DNA of 64,000 bases from Pseudomonas sp. MWU13-2100 (GTDB lineage Bacteria > Pseudomonadota > Gammaproteobacteria > Pseudomonadales > Pseudomonadaceae): positions 82,088 through 146,087 of the forward strand of contig NZ_JALLIX010000013.1 of assembly GCF_023242365.1 (NCBI RefSeq), given 5' to 3'. Below, in pieces: positions 55,947-64,000 of the stretch. The position numbers and the translations under genes were made by a program. The notes below the pieces were generated by a model, which was not told the DNA's origin, did not search any database, and worked only from the letters and a program-made list of their open reading frames with translations. The first letter of the stretch is position 1; each line of letters opens with the position of its first letter.

Positions 55947-55960
55947 AACGATAGCGCAGT

Positions 55961-57337
55961 CTAGCGTCGATAGGCCCGCCAGCCCAGCAGTCCGATCAGC
56001 AGCAAGCCGGCCAAGGCGGCGCCCAGGCCGACCAGTTGCTCATCGCTGAGCAACGGCTTTTCGACCCGTAGGTAGCCCGGCTGCTTGAACAGTTGGCGCA
56101 GTGCCTGGTTGGCATCGGCCAGTGTCACCGCCCGCAGGGCCTGGGCCGGGTCGGTAAAATGGCCGTCCTCATAATCGCCCAGCGCCCCCCAGTAGTAGTC
56201 GGCCAGGGCGCTGTTGCCCTGCACCGCCCAGGCCTGGCGGGCAATGGCGGCCTGTTTCAGGCGGGCGAAGGTGTTCGGGTCGAGCCCGTCCTTGAGCAGG
56301 CGTGCCCTGAGTTGTTCGAGCACCTGCCGGGCGTCGTCCAGGTTATTGCGTTCGACATCGGCGTTGACACTGAAGAAGCCGACGCCGCCGAGCACTTCGC
56401 GTTCGCTCCACGGCCCATAGGACAGACCGTGGTCCAGGCGCAAGTGCCGATACAGTGCCCAGTCCAGATAGTCCTTGAGCAGGTCGAAGGTTTCGTCGGG
56501 CAGCCCCTCCAGTGCCGGCTCCGGAAAAAACCAGTGGATTTTCGCGCCGTTGCCGACCCAGCCGCGTGGCAGGTCGCGTTGCGTGGCGGCGGCCTGGTCA
56601 TGGATTTCCGGCAATGGCAGGTGGTCATTGGGCTCGATCGGCTCCAGCGCGCCGAAGGCCCGGTCCAGGTAGGCCGGGAGCAGGCGATCGAGTTCGCCGA
56701 CCATGATCAGGGTCATGTTGTTCGGCGCGTACCAGTTCTTGCGCACGGCCTCCAGCTGTTCCCGCGTCAGGTGCCGGACATCGGCGCGTTCGGCGCATTT
56801 GAGTCCCAGCTCCACCGCCAGCTGGTTGCTGGCGCTGTGACCGAGGTCCTGGTGGTCCAACCAGCGCTGCAGGTGCGAGTAGTGGCCGCCCTCCTCGCGC
56901 TCCACCACCTGCTTGGCGGCGTCGATGGCGCTCGCACTGAGGTCGGTGCGGGTAAGGATCTCCAGCAGCAGGTCGAGGATCTTGCGCTGGTTCGCGGCCG
57001 GGGCCTCGATCACGAAGGTGGTGTCGGCGTTACTGGTGTAGGCGTTCCATTCGCCGCCCAGGGCCTGCATGCGCGCTTCCAGCCCACCTTCGCCGCTGGC
57101 ATCGACGCCACTGAACAACAGATGTTCGAGCAGGTGCGGCAGCTCCTTGTCGGCACAGGAAAAATCGTCGAAGCCTACGCCCACCACCAGGCGGATCGCT
57201 ACGTGGCCGCGTTCGCTGCCGGGTTTGAGCAGCAGTTGCAGGCCATTGGGCAATTGATAACCCTCGATCTGGAAGCGATCGAGGGCGGCGGCGTGCAGGG
57301 TATTGAGCAACAGGCAGGCGAACAGCAGGCAACGCAT
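55961..57337 (-). CDS. M16-family periplasmic zinc peptidase
   Basis: A 458-residue member of the insulinase/pitrilysin family. The inverted zinc motif is complete: His68, Glu71 and His72 in HLLEH, with the distal glutamate in VVEREEGG about 75 residues later. A signal peptide precedes it and a membrane helix near the C-terminus (ending RAYRR) probably anchors it. Two M16 halves are present. Start ATG 57335-57337 is 7 bases after GGA. Confidence 0.88.
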   Translation of the reverse strand: MRCLLFACLLLNTLHAAALDRFQIEGYQLPNGLQLLLKPGSERGHVAIRLVVGVGFDDFSCADKELPHLLEHLLFSGVDASGEGGLEARMQALGGEWNAYTSNADTTFVIEAPAANQRKILDLLLEILTRTDLSASAIDAAKQVVEREEGGHYSHLQRWLDHQDLGHSASNQLAVELGLKCAERADVRHLTREQLEAVRKNWYAPNNMTLIMVGELDRLLPAYLDRAFGALEPIEPNDHLPLPEIHDQAAATQRDLPRGWVGNGAKIHWFFPEPALEGLPDETFDLLKDYLDWALYRHLRLDHGLSYGPWSEREVLGGVGFFSVNADVERNNLDDARQVLEQLRARLLKDGLDPNTFARLKQAAIARQAWAVQGNSALADYYWGALGDYEDGHFTDPAQALRAVTLADANQALRQLFKQPGYLRVEKPLLSDEQLVGLGAALAGLLLIGLLGWRAYRR

Positions 57338-57392
57338 AACCATTTTCCGAAGGCAGGGTCCTACGCACAGACAACGCTGGAACCGTGGACGT

Positions 57393-59051
57393 TCAAGACG
57401 ATTGGCTGATGTCGTCGAGTTCTTCCGAGGCCAGGGCCCCGGTCTCGGTGGTTTCCAGCACCGCATAGGCGCTGCCGCAGAATAGCGAATTCAGGCGCTT
57501 CATGTCGGCAATCAGCTCCAGATGCAGCGAGCTGGTTTCCAGGCTCTGCACCACTCCGCGCTGCAAGCGACTGACATGGGCGTGGGCCAGGCGCCGTTCC
57601 TGGGCGCGGAAACGGCGTTTTTCCCGCAACAGTTGCCGCGCGTTGTGGGGATCGGCACCGAGGAACACCGTGAGGCCCAGACGCAGGTTGTCGAGCAGTT
57701 GCCGGTGCAACCCGGTCAGTTCCTCCAGGCCGTCTTCGGAAAATCCGCGGCGCTGCGAGGTCTTCTGCCGTTGTACCTTGCGCAGCATCTGCTCGATCAG
57801 GTCGGCGGCCAGCTTCAGGTTGACCGCCAGTTCGATGATTTCCGCCCAGCGTCGGCTGTCCTGGTCGCCGAGGTCTTCGCGGGGCATCTGCGCCAGGTAG
57901 AGTTTGATCGCGCTGCAGAGCACCTCGACGTCTTCGCACAGGCGGCGTATCTCGATGGCGACAGCGGTCTGCTTGCCATTGAGTACATTGAGCATGGCGT
58001 CGAGCATGCTGTCGACCAGGTCGCCGATGCGCAGGGTTTCCCGCACGGCGTTGGACAGGGCCAGGCTCGGGGTGGCGAGGGCGGCGGGGTCAAGGTGGCG
58101 GGGTTTGGCCTTGCCGTTGGCCTCGGGGCGTTCCGGCAGCAGCCAGGCACAGAGCCGGGCCATCGGACCGACGCTAGGTAGCAGCACCAGGCAGCGCGCT
58201 GTGTTGTAGAGCAGATGGAAGCCGATGACGATTCCCTGGGGTTTGAAGTCGAGATGGTTGAGCCAGTGCGCCAGCGGGCTCAACGCCGGGATGATCAGCA
58301 GCAGGCCGATCAGCTTGTACAGCAGGCTGCCGAGGGCCACCTGGCGGCCGGCGGCGTTCTGCATGCTGGTGCCGAGAAAGGCCAGCACACCGCTGCCGAT
58401 ATTCGCGCCGATCACCAGGCCGATGGCCACCGGCAGACTGATCACATTGGCGCCGGCCAGGGTCGCGGTGAGCAGCACGGCGGCCAGGCTGGAGTAGGAG
58501 ACCATGGCGAACAGCGCGCCGACCAGGGCATCGAGGAGGATATCGCCGGTCAGGGAGGCGAACATCACCTTCACCCCCTGGGCGTGGGTGATGGGCGCGG
58601 CGGCTTCGACGATCAGTTGCAGGGCGAGGATGATCAGCCCCAGGCCGATGCCCACGCGGCCCAGTTGACCGGCGCGGGTCTGCTTGCGCGAGAGGAAAAA
58701 GATCACCCCGAGGAAGATCAGCAGCGGCGACAGCCAGGACAGGTCGAAGGTCAGGACCCGGGCCATCAGCGCGGTACCGACGTCGGCGCCGAGCATGATC
58801 GCCAGGGCCGGGGTCAGCGCCATCAGGCCCTGGCCGACGAAGGACGTAACCAGCATGGCGGTGGCATTGCTGCTCTGGACCATGGCGGTGACCAGGATCC
58901 CGGCAACAAAGGCCAAGGGTCGCCTGGACATGTTGCGGCCGATGACGTGACGCAGGTGTGAACCGTAGACCCGCAGGATGCCGGTACGGACGATGTGCGT
59001 GCCCCAGATCAGCAGGGTCACGGCGGAAAGCAGATTGAGCAGGGTCAGCAT
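57393..59051 (-). CDS. Na/Pi cotransporter family protein
   Basis: A 552-residue membrane protein. Two Na/Pi-cotransporter repeats (QSSNATAMLVTSF near residue 65 and YSSLAAVLLTATLAG near 195) fill residues 1-320. A helical PhoU-like cytoplasmic tail covers 340-552. It may move phosphate with sodium. Start ATG 59049-59051. Confidence 0.9.
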   Translation of the reverse strand: MLTLLNLLSAVTLLIWGTHIVRTGILRVYGSHLRHVIGRNMSRRPLAFVAGILVTAMVQSSNATAMLVTSFVGQGLMALTPALAIMLGADVGTALMARVLTFDLSWLSPLLIFLGVIFFLSRKQTRAGQLGRVGIGLGLIILALQLIVEAAAPITHAQGVKVMFASLTGDILLDALVGALFAMVSYSSLAAVLLTATLAGANVISLPVAIGLVIGANIGSGVLAFLGTSMQNAAGRQVALGSLLYKLIGLLLIIPALSPLAHWLNHLDFKPQGIVIGFHLLYNTARCLVLLPSVGPMARLCAWLLPERPEANGKAKPRHLDPAALATPSLALSNAVRETLRIGDLVDSMLDAMLNVLNGKQTAVAIEIRRLCEDVEVLCSAIKLYLAQMPREDLGDQDSRRWAEIIELAVNLKLAADLIEQMLRKVQRQKTSQRRGFSEDGLEELTGLHRQLLDNLRLGLTVFLGADPHNARQLLREKRRFRAQERRLAHAHVSRLQRGVVQSLETSSLHLELIADMKRLNSLFCGSAYAVLETTETGALASEELDDISQSS

Positions 59052-59247
59052 GGAGGGCCCCCTGGGGTGACTGGTGCCCCATCGGGGCAAGCTCGGATTG
59101 TGGCCGTGTGCCTTTTCTACGACTTGTCCTTAAGCTGTAGTTGGCTATTTGGCTGAGCGCCAGCATCGCATGAGCGGCGCCGGGCTTGAAACAAAAATGT
59201 CATATTTTCATGGGGCGCTGCGGGAGCCTGACACTGGCGCGTACCTT
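59052..59247. other. Upstream region of the Na/Pi gene
   Basis: No gene found. The stretch before the REP at 59248 should hold the Na/Pi gene promoter, but no clear box is visible. Confidence 0.4.
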
Positions 59248-59336
59248 GTGGGAGCGGAGCTTGCCCGCGAAGCTTTTAGCGGGCTCATGGCCCCCTTCGC
59301 GGCGGTGCGGCGATCCGACAAGCTCCGCTCCCACAG
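59248..59336. repeat. Hybrid REP pair
   Basis: Left half GTGGGAGCGGAGCTTGCCCG and right half CCGACAAGCTCCGCTCCCAC; the right spacer GGTGCGGCG is shared with the other REP subfamily (26403) and the 150-bp repeats. It therefore joins features of two REP types. Confidence 0.75.
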
Positions 59337-59376
59337 AATCAGGTGGTGTGCTCCGGGTTATTGACCCGCCACTGCC

Positions 59377-60126
59377 TCAGTGGCGTTTCGCGGCTTGCTC
59401 CTCCTGTTTCTTTTTCTGCATCGCCGTGCGCATCTTGATGTTGATCGCTTCCACCGCCAGGGAGAACGCCATGGCGAAGTAGACGTAGCCCTTGGGCACG
59501 TGCACGTCGAAGGCTTCGGCGATCAGCACGGTGCCGACCACGATCAGGAACGACAGCGCGAGCATCTTCAGCGACGGGTGCTTGTCGATGAAGTCGCCGA
59601 TGGTCTTCGAGGCCAGCATCATCACCAGCACCGCCACCACGATCGCGGCGATCATCACCGGTACATGGGAGACCATGCCCACGGCGGTAATCACCGAGTC
59701 GAGGGAGAACACGATGTCGATAATGGCGATCTGGATGATGGTATAGAGAAAGTTGCCGCCCTTGCCTTTCGGCCCGTTGCCCGCCTCCTCCGCGCCTTCC
59801 ATGCCGTGGTAGATCTCCTGGGAGCTTTTCCAGAGCAGGAACAGGCCCCCGAAGAACAGGATCAGGTCGCGTCCGGAGATCCCCTGGCCGAAGACCACGA
59901 ACAGGTCGTCGGTCAGGCGCATGACCCAGGTGATCGACAGCAACAGGAGGATCCGCGTGATCATCGCCAGGGCCAGGCCGAAAATCCGCGTACGTTGCTG
60001 CATATGCCGGGGCATGCGGCTGACCAGGATCGAGATCATGATGATGTTGTCGATGCCCAGGACAATTTCCAGGGCGGTCAGGGTGAAAAAGGCCACCCAG
60101 AGTTCCGGGTTGGTCAGCCAATCCAT
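59377..60126 (-). CDS. TerC-family integral membrane protein
   Basis: A 249-residue membrane protein with about seven helices. The paired acidic motifs GIDNI near residue 25 and SLDSV near 145 are the metal-handling residues of TerC proteins. The family handles metal ions (for example manganese efflux) or tellurite resistance; the substrate here is unknown. It lies about 90 bases after the citrate transporter gene on the same strand. Confidence 0.88.
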   Translation of the reverse strand: MDWLTNPELWVAFFTLTALEIVLGIDNIIMISILVSRMPRHMQQRTRIFGLALAMITRILLLLSITWVMRLTDDLFVVFGQGISGRDLILFFGGLFLLWKSSQEIYHGMEGAEEAGNGPKGKGGNFLYTIIQIAIIDIVFSLDSVITAVGMVSHVPVMIAAIVVAVLVMMLASKTIGDFIDKHPSLKMLALSFLIVVGTVLIAEAFDVHVPKGYVYFAMAFSLAVEAINIKMRTAMQKKKQEEQAAKRH

Positions 60127-60215
60127 ATCTATTCCTTTGAACTTACGTTTGAGCCATATCGGCGCCGGGCTTCAGGTTCTGAAGGCCGGCGCCGATACGA
60201 CAGTGAATCATTGCC

Positions 60216-61523
60216 TTATAGACTACCGGAGAGCGGAAAGGTCCCCAGCAGCAACGCGGCCAGCAGTATGCACAGGCACACCAGCACCGCCCACTTGAGA
60301 GTGAAGCGCTGGTGATCGCCGAACTCGATACCGGCCAGGGCCACCAGCAGGTAGGTCGAGGGTACCAGCGGGCTCAACAGGTGGACGGGCTGGCCGACGA
60401 TCGAGGCACGGGCCATTTCCACGGCGCTGATGCCGTAGTGGCTGGCGGCTTCGGCGAGCACCGGCAGCACGCCATAGTAGAAGGCGTCGTTGGACATGAA
60501 GAAGGTGAACGGCATGCTCACCAGCGCGGTGATTGGCGCCAGGTACGGGCCGAGCGCCGGTGGGATCACCGCCAGCAGGCTCTTGGACATGGCGTCGACC
60601 ATGCCGGTGCCGGACAGGATGCCGGTGAAGATACCGGCGGCGAAGATCAGTCCGACCACCGCCAGCACGCTGCCGGCATGGGCGCCGATGCGCTCCTTTT
60701 GCTGTTGCAGGCACGGGTAGTTGACGATCATGGCGATACTGAATGCCACCATGAACAGCACCGGCAACGGCAGCAGGCCGGCGATCAACGCGCCCATCAG
60801 GGCGACGGTCAGCGCGCCGTTGAACAGGATCAGTTTCGGCCGGCGCGCGTCGGGGAATTGCGAGACGCTGATTTCGCTGTGATCGACCTCATCGCCGATG
60901 ACATGCAGCTCGCCCAGGCGCGCGCGCTCGCGCAGGCCATAGAAGTAGGCAATGGCCAGGATCGCCAGAACCCCGGCGAGCATGGCCGGGATCATCGGTA
61001 CGAAGATATCCGAGGGGTCGACGTGCAGCGCGCTGGCGGCACGGGCGGTCGGGCCGCCCCAGGGGGTCATGTTCATCACCCCGCCGGCGAGGATGATCAG
61101 CCCGGCCATGATTCGCGGGCTCATGCCGATGCGGCTGTACAGCGGCAGCATGGCGGCGACGCAGATCATGTAGGTGGTGGCGCCGTCACCGTCGAGGGAC
61201 ACCACCAGGGCCAGCACGGCGGTACCCACCGAGACTTTCAGCGGGTCGCCCTTGACCAGCTTGAGGATCTTGCGCACGGCCGGGTCGAACAGACCCGAGT
61301 CGATCATCAGGGCGAAATACAGGATGGCGAACATCAGCATCACGCCGGTGGGCGCGAGCTTGGTGATGCCGTCGATCATCATCTTGCCGATACCGGCGGC
61401 GAAGCCACCGAACAGGGCGAAGACAATGGGGACGATGATCAGGGCGATCAGCGCGGACAGGCGCTTGGTCATGATCAGGTACATGAAGGTAATGACCATG
61501 GCAAAGCCAAGGAAAGTCAGCAT
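60216..61523 (-). CDS. CitMHS-family citrate-metal transporter
   Basis: A 435-residue transporter with about 12 helices that imports citrate, usually as a complex with Mg2+ or another divalent ion. Conserved stretches include SLDGDGATTYMIC near residue 110 and NMTPWGGPTARAA near 150. It corresponds to PA5476 in PAO1. Confidence 0.92.
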   Translation of the reverse strand: MLTFLGFAMVITFMYLIMTKRLSALIALIIVPIVFALFGGFAAGIGKMMIDGITKLAPTGVMLMFAILYFALMIDSGLFDPAVRKILKLVKGDPLKVSVGTAVLALVVSLDGDGATTYMICVAAMLPLYSRIGMSPRIMAGLIILAGGVMNMTPWGGPTARAASALHVDPSDIFVPMIPAMLAGVLAILAIAYFYGLRERARLGELHVIGDEVDHSEISVSQFPDARRPKLILFNGALTVALMGALIAGLLPLPVLFMVAFSIAMIVNYPCLQQQKERIGAHAGSVLAVVGLIFAAGIFTGILSGTGMVDAMSKSLLAVIPPALGPYLAPITALVSMPFTFFMSNDAFYYGVLPVLAEAASHYGISAVEMARASIVGQPVHLLSPLVPSTYLLVALAGIEFGDHQRFTLKWAVLVCLCILLAALLLGTFPLSGSL

Positions 61524-61790
61524 GGGCGTACTCCGGGCGTAACGCGGCTAGGGAAAGGCACGGCGACTGGGGTCAGTGCCGGGACGACGAGCGTGGGCGT
61601 TACGGGCGGGGTCGCAACGAAGAGGCGGGTCTTAGCAAGCATCGGTATCACCATTTTTGTTGTTAGTTGGGCCGTGGAGCGCTTGTGGCGCGCGCTGTGG
61701 CCGACCGGTCTGGTGGCGGTGGCGGGGCGATGCTAATGGGGTGAAGCTTTCAGCCAGCTTTCGCGAAACAAACTCTAACAAATGGACTTT
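61524..61790. other. Upstream region of the citrate transporter
   Basis: No gene found. The promoter of the CitMHS gene should be here; I could not identify the boxes. Confidence 0.4.
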
Positions 61791-61890
61791 TGTAGGAGCA
61801 GCCGGTCGTGGCGATAGCGTCCGATCAGGCGATATAAATCTCAGGACACATGTCGTCGGCACGCTAGCCGCAGCAAGCTGGCTTATGGTT
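61791..61890. repeat. Degenerate REP-like pair
   Basis: TGTAGGAGCAGCCGGTCGTGG and CCGCAGCAAGCTGGCTTATGG resemble diverged REP halves about 70 bases apart. Confidence 0.45.
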
Positions 61891-61922
61891 CCAATGCTAT
61901 TCACTCAAGGCCGAACACGGTC

Positions 61923-62072
61923 TTGTGGCGAGCGGGCTTGCTCGCGCTGGGTGGCGAAGCGGCCCTAAAACCTGCGAATCTGGTGCATCAGGTAGACCGA
62001 GGTGGCCGGTTTTGCGACTGCTGCGCAGCTGAGCGCGGTGGTGCGGCGTTCCGACAAGCCCGCTCGCCACAA
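61923..62072. repeat. 150-bp composite repeat, copy 2 (inverted)
   Basis: Same length as the copy at 21963-22112 and in the opposite orientation. The 18-base inverted ends are identical in both copies; about 14 differences by hand count lie in the core. Confidence 0.85.
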
Positions 62073-62095
62073 AACCAGACCAGGCTTGAGCTCAT

Positions 62096-62389
62096 TCAGT
62101 GAGTTTGTTCAGTCGCGGCGGATTGTTCAGCCAGCACACCAAGCACTGCTGCGTCGATCAGTGCTTTGGCCATTTCATCCAACTGAAGAGCGGTCCATCG
62201 CAAGGAGCGATGACGGGCGTTGTCCCCATAGGCCAGCTCTTCGTTTAGTGCGCAAGAGCAGTCGAGAGCAATGGATGCGTTTTCCAGCAGGTGGATCAGG
62301 GGCACACCGGCATTGACACTAAAGAGTGTTGCGTCGGTGTCGTTGTAGCGACCAAAGGGGACGGTGTGGCTGGTAGGCTTTTTCATCAT
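62096..62389 (-). CDS. DUF3077 family protein
   Basis: A 97-residue protein of the DUF3077 family, small helix-rich proteins common in Pseudomonas accessory DNA, of unknown function. LFSVNAGVPLIHLLENAS near residue 22 and the helical second half are typical. There are two ATGs at the start; GAGA lies 9-10 bases before the second (62386). Its upstream leader is exceptionally structured. Confidence 0.75.
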   Translation of the reverse strand: MMKKPTSHTVPFGRYNDTDATLFSVNAGVPLIHLLENASIALDCSCALNEELAYGDNARHRSLRWTALQLDEMAKALIDAAVLGVLAEQSAATEQTH

Positions 62390-62420
62390 TCAGATTCTCG
62401 TTTTGGGTCGCCACCAGACG

Positions 62421-62593
62421 CCGTCAAACGACTGGGTGGCAACTGTGCGTAGGTTGACGGACCGGAAACGAGAAACCCGGCGCACCCGAAGGTGCCCCAC
62501 GCACAGCCGCCATAAAGCCATACAACGGGCACGAAGGTGCCCACGTGGCAGTACAAGGGGGGCGTTGTATCTCGTTAGAAGCCGGACCGTCAA
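62421..62593 (-). ncRNA. Structured leader with alternative stems upstream of DUF3077
   Basis: On the minus strand the order is: element A TTGACGGTCCGG (62593-62582), a stem ATACAAC/GTTGTAT enclosing the hairpin GGGCAC/GTGCCC (62570-62520), a UUCG-loop hairpin GCACC-TTCG-GGTGC (62495-62482), element B CCGGTCCGTCAA (62465-62454), and element C TTGACGG (62427-62421). B can pair with A (11 of 12) or with C (7 of 7), but not with both. Such exclusive pairing is the layout of a riboswitch or attenuator. The gene starts 32 bases further on. Confidence 0.5.
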
Positions 62594-62779
62594 ATCCGAT
62601 CACGAATGTGTCGTGACGGCTCTGAGGATATGGAGAATAGGTGTGGAGGGGCAAGCCAGCTCTAGCGCAATGTTTTGTGAGATTTATCCTTGTTTTGTTT
62701 TGGGGGGGCATGATGGCCGTAAGAGAATGGTAGTGATAATCTCACTTTCTGGTTTCGGGCTAGAGCGGAGCTTCAACCA
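62594..62779. other. Intergenic region before the AAA ATPase
   Basis: No gene found. It should contain divergent promoters for the DUF3077 leader and the ATPase. The ATPase ribosome site GGAG is at 62767-62770. Confidence 0.4.
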
Positions 62780-63793
62780 ATGCTCAATAGCGTTGCGTTA
62801 GATAATTTTGGACCTTTGCAAGATATTAGCTGGGAAAATCTCTCAGGTATCAATCTGGTCATTGGCGCTAATGGCAGTGGCAAAACTTTCTTGCTCAAAG
62901 CTCTGTATTGCACCATGCGTACGCTGGAAGAGTATCAGCGCGGAAATGAACAGCGCACAGCGGCGGAGATATTGGCCGACAAATTGTATTGGACCTTCCA
63001 GACAGACAAGATTGGTGATTTGGTCACAAAGAGCGCGGACAGTCCATTGTCCTGCAAAGTGAAAGTCGATAACCATCTCTTTCGTTATGGTTTTGGTAAA
63101 GACACGACTAAAAGTATCGTTTCTTTGGAGAACCATGTTGCCCCGCGGGAAAGCAATTCTATATTTTTACCTCCGAAAGAAGTGCTTTCTCTTCAACATA
63201 TTATCTTGAAGAGCCGTGAGGTCGATAAAGACTTTGGTTTCGATGACACCTATTACGATTTGGCCAAGGGGCTTCGCCTGTCACCTACTGGCGGTAAGAA
63301 TTACGCGCACTTTGCAAAAGCCCGTAGAAATCTGGAAGACATGCTGGGTGGTAAGGTTGAGTTCGACAACGGATCGAATCGCTGGCAGTTCAAGAGGGGA
63401 AACCAAAAATTTCAGATCGGTGCAACGGCTGAGGGTATTAAGAAAATCTCGATTCTTGATACGTTGTTAGGTAATCGTTATCTGTCGGTTGATTCGGTCG
63501 TTTTCATCGACGAGCCTGAGTCCGCTTTGCACCCCGTGGCCATCAGCAAACTGATAGAAATTATTGTTGCTCTTGCTGAGCGAGGTATTCAGTTTTTTAT
63601 CGCCAGCCACTCTTATTTTGTCGTGAAGGCTTTGTACTTGGCAGCGCAAAGGAAGAGGATCTCTATCCCTGTTCTGTCGTCACTCGACGATCATTGGGCG
63701 TCCGATGATCTGCAAGCAGGCATGCCGGATAACCCGATCATTGACGAGTCCATCAGACTTTACGAACAGGAAGTGGAGCTGACTCTGGGATGA
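62780..63793 (+). CDS. AAA ATPase (OLD/AAA_21-like), possible defence gene
   Basis: A 337-residue SMC-like ATPase. Walker A GANGSGKT is at residues 29-36, Walker B VVFIDEPESALHP near 245 and the H-loop ASHSYF near 280. The middle is an insert domain without a recognisable nuclease motif. Base composition is lower in GC than the neighbours and codon choice differs, which suggests transfer. The next gene overlaps as ATGA. ATPases of this kind, paired with a small second gene, are frequent in phage defence systems, but I cannot name the system. Confidence 0.8.
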   Translation: MLNSVALDNFGPLQDISWENLSGINLVIGANGSGKTFLLKALYCTMRTLEEYQRGNEQRTAAEILADKLYWTFQTDKIGDLVTKSADSPLSCKVKVDNHLFRYGFGKDTTKSIVSLENHVAPRESNSIFLPPKEVLSLQHIILKSREVDKDFGFDDTYYDLAKGLRLSPTGGKNYAHFAKARRNLEDMLGGKVEFDNGSNRWQFKRGNQKFQIGATAEGIKKISILDTLLGNRYLSVDSVVFIDEPESALHPVAISKLIEIIVALAERGIQFFIASHSYFVVKALYLAAQRKRISIPVLSSLDDHWASDDLQAGMPDNPIIDESIRLYEQEVELTLG

Positions 63794-64000
63794 GTATTGA
63801 ATTCGACGAATCAGGTATGCGCTTCGGTCCTTACGAGGAAGACAATTTTTTTCCCATAGAGCGCAGCTCGGTTTAAAAAAGGCTGGAGACGGGCTGAAAA
63901 TAGCCGAGTTCGTACTGGTAAGACCCTCCCCAGGAGGCAGGGAAGAGGCTTGGATTGTGAAGGCCAAGTCTAGTGTGCCGCGAGACTCGGCAGAATATGG
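63790..64000 (+). pseudogene. Frameshifted partner of the AAA ATPase (cut by window end)
   Basis: Starts at ATG 63790 overlapping the ATPase stop, and reads 28 residues (MSIEFDESGMRFGPYEEDNF onward to IERSSV) before TAA at 63874. The minus-one frame from 63873 continues openly to the window end (KKAGDGLKIAEFVLV, then EEAWIVKAKSSVPRD). The join lies at TTTAAAAAA, so a one-base deletion or a sequencing error in the run is likely. The AKSS stretch resembles a nuclease motif ExK but with lysine in place of glutamate. The 3' end is outside the window. Confidence 0.65.

Noticed and set aside
55883..55960. Bidirectional terminator at the 26-bp palindrome
   Set aside because: No T-run on either side, and both flanking genes run in the same direction; kept as a repeat instead.
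63875..63881. Programmed -1 frameshift at A AAA AAG in the ATPase partner
   Set aside because: The heptamer is in the phase of the downstream frame and the upstream frame stops at 63874, before reaching it, so a normal -1 slip cannot join the two.

Overview
The window reads as Pseudomonas chromosome, most likely of the P. fluorescens group. Gene order follows blocks I know from P. aeruginosa PAO1 (PA0065-PA0069, PA0102-PA0114, then PA5505 down to PA5476). Coding density and GC are high, and most gaps carry Pseudomonas-type REP palindromes. No rRNA, tRNA, CRISPR array, insertion sequence or prophage was seen. PAO1 locus numbers throughout are from memory, not from a search.

Layout. 1-4.4 kb: a HAD phosphatase, a gamma-class carbonic anhydrase-like protein, oligopeptidase A with a small zinc-ribbon partner, and a phosphatase-fold protein lacking its catalytic cysteine. 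4.7-8.5 kb: a three-gene membrane-bound gluconate-type dehydrogenase (Tat-exported small subunit, FAD subunit, triheme cytochrome c). 8.6-9.7 kb: a radical SAM gene behind a near-perfect LexA box. 10-12.4 kb: beta-carbonic anhydrase and SulP transporter. 13.4-22 kb: the aa3 cytochrome c oxidase operon with its copper and heme A assembly genes. 22-23.6 kb: VOC protein and LysR regulator at what looks like a rearrangement junction. 23.7-30.3 kb: methionine (metNIQ) and zinc (znuABC, zur) import. 30.5-41 kb: thrB, polA, an ErsA/Spot 42-position small RNA, engB, cytochromes c5-like and c4, dsbA, a nuclease/phosphatase-fold protein and a diguanylate cyclase. 41-47 kb: ampDh2, an EAL phosphodiesterase and the KinB/AlgB two-component pair. 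47-51 kb: two tiny membrane proteins behind a sigma-54-like promoter, gltP and a nucleoside-recognition membrane protein. 51-55 kb: an Mla/MCE-type lipid ABC transporter. 55-61.5 kb: M16 peptidase, Na/Pi cotransporter-like protein, TerC protein and citrate transporter. 61.5-64 kb: a repeat-rich accessory end with a DUF3077 gene behind a highly structured leader, then a lower-GC AAA ATPase with a frameshifted partner.

Themes. Periplasmic electron transfer dominates: gluconate oxidation and cytochromes c4/c5 can feed the aa3 oxidase, whose copper and heme factories are encoded in the same run, with DsbA nearby for periplasmic disulfides. The 38.8-47.8 kb stretch combines c-di-GMP synthesis and breakdown, cell-wall recycling and the AlgB/KinB switch. 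Regulatory signals I can point to are LexA, Zur, sigma-S-like -10 boxes, a sigma-22-like promoter for the small RNA, and a sigma-54/IHF promoter next to algB. The least explained items are the structured leader of the DUF3077 gene, the possible AUC start of the MlaE-like permease, the 150-bp inverted composite repeats, and the ATPase pair at the right edge.
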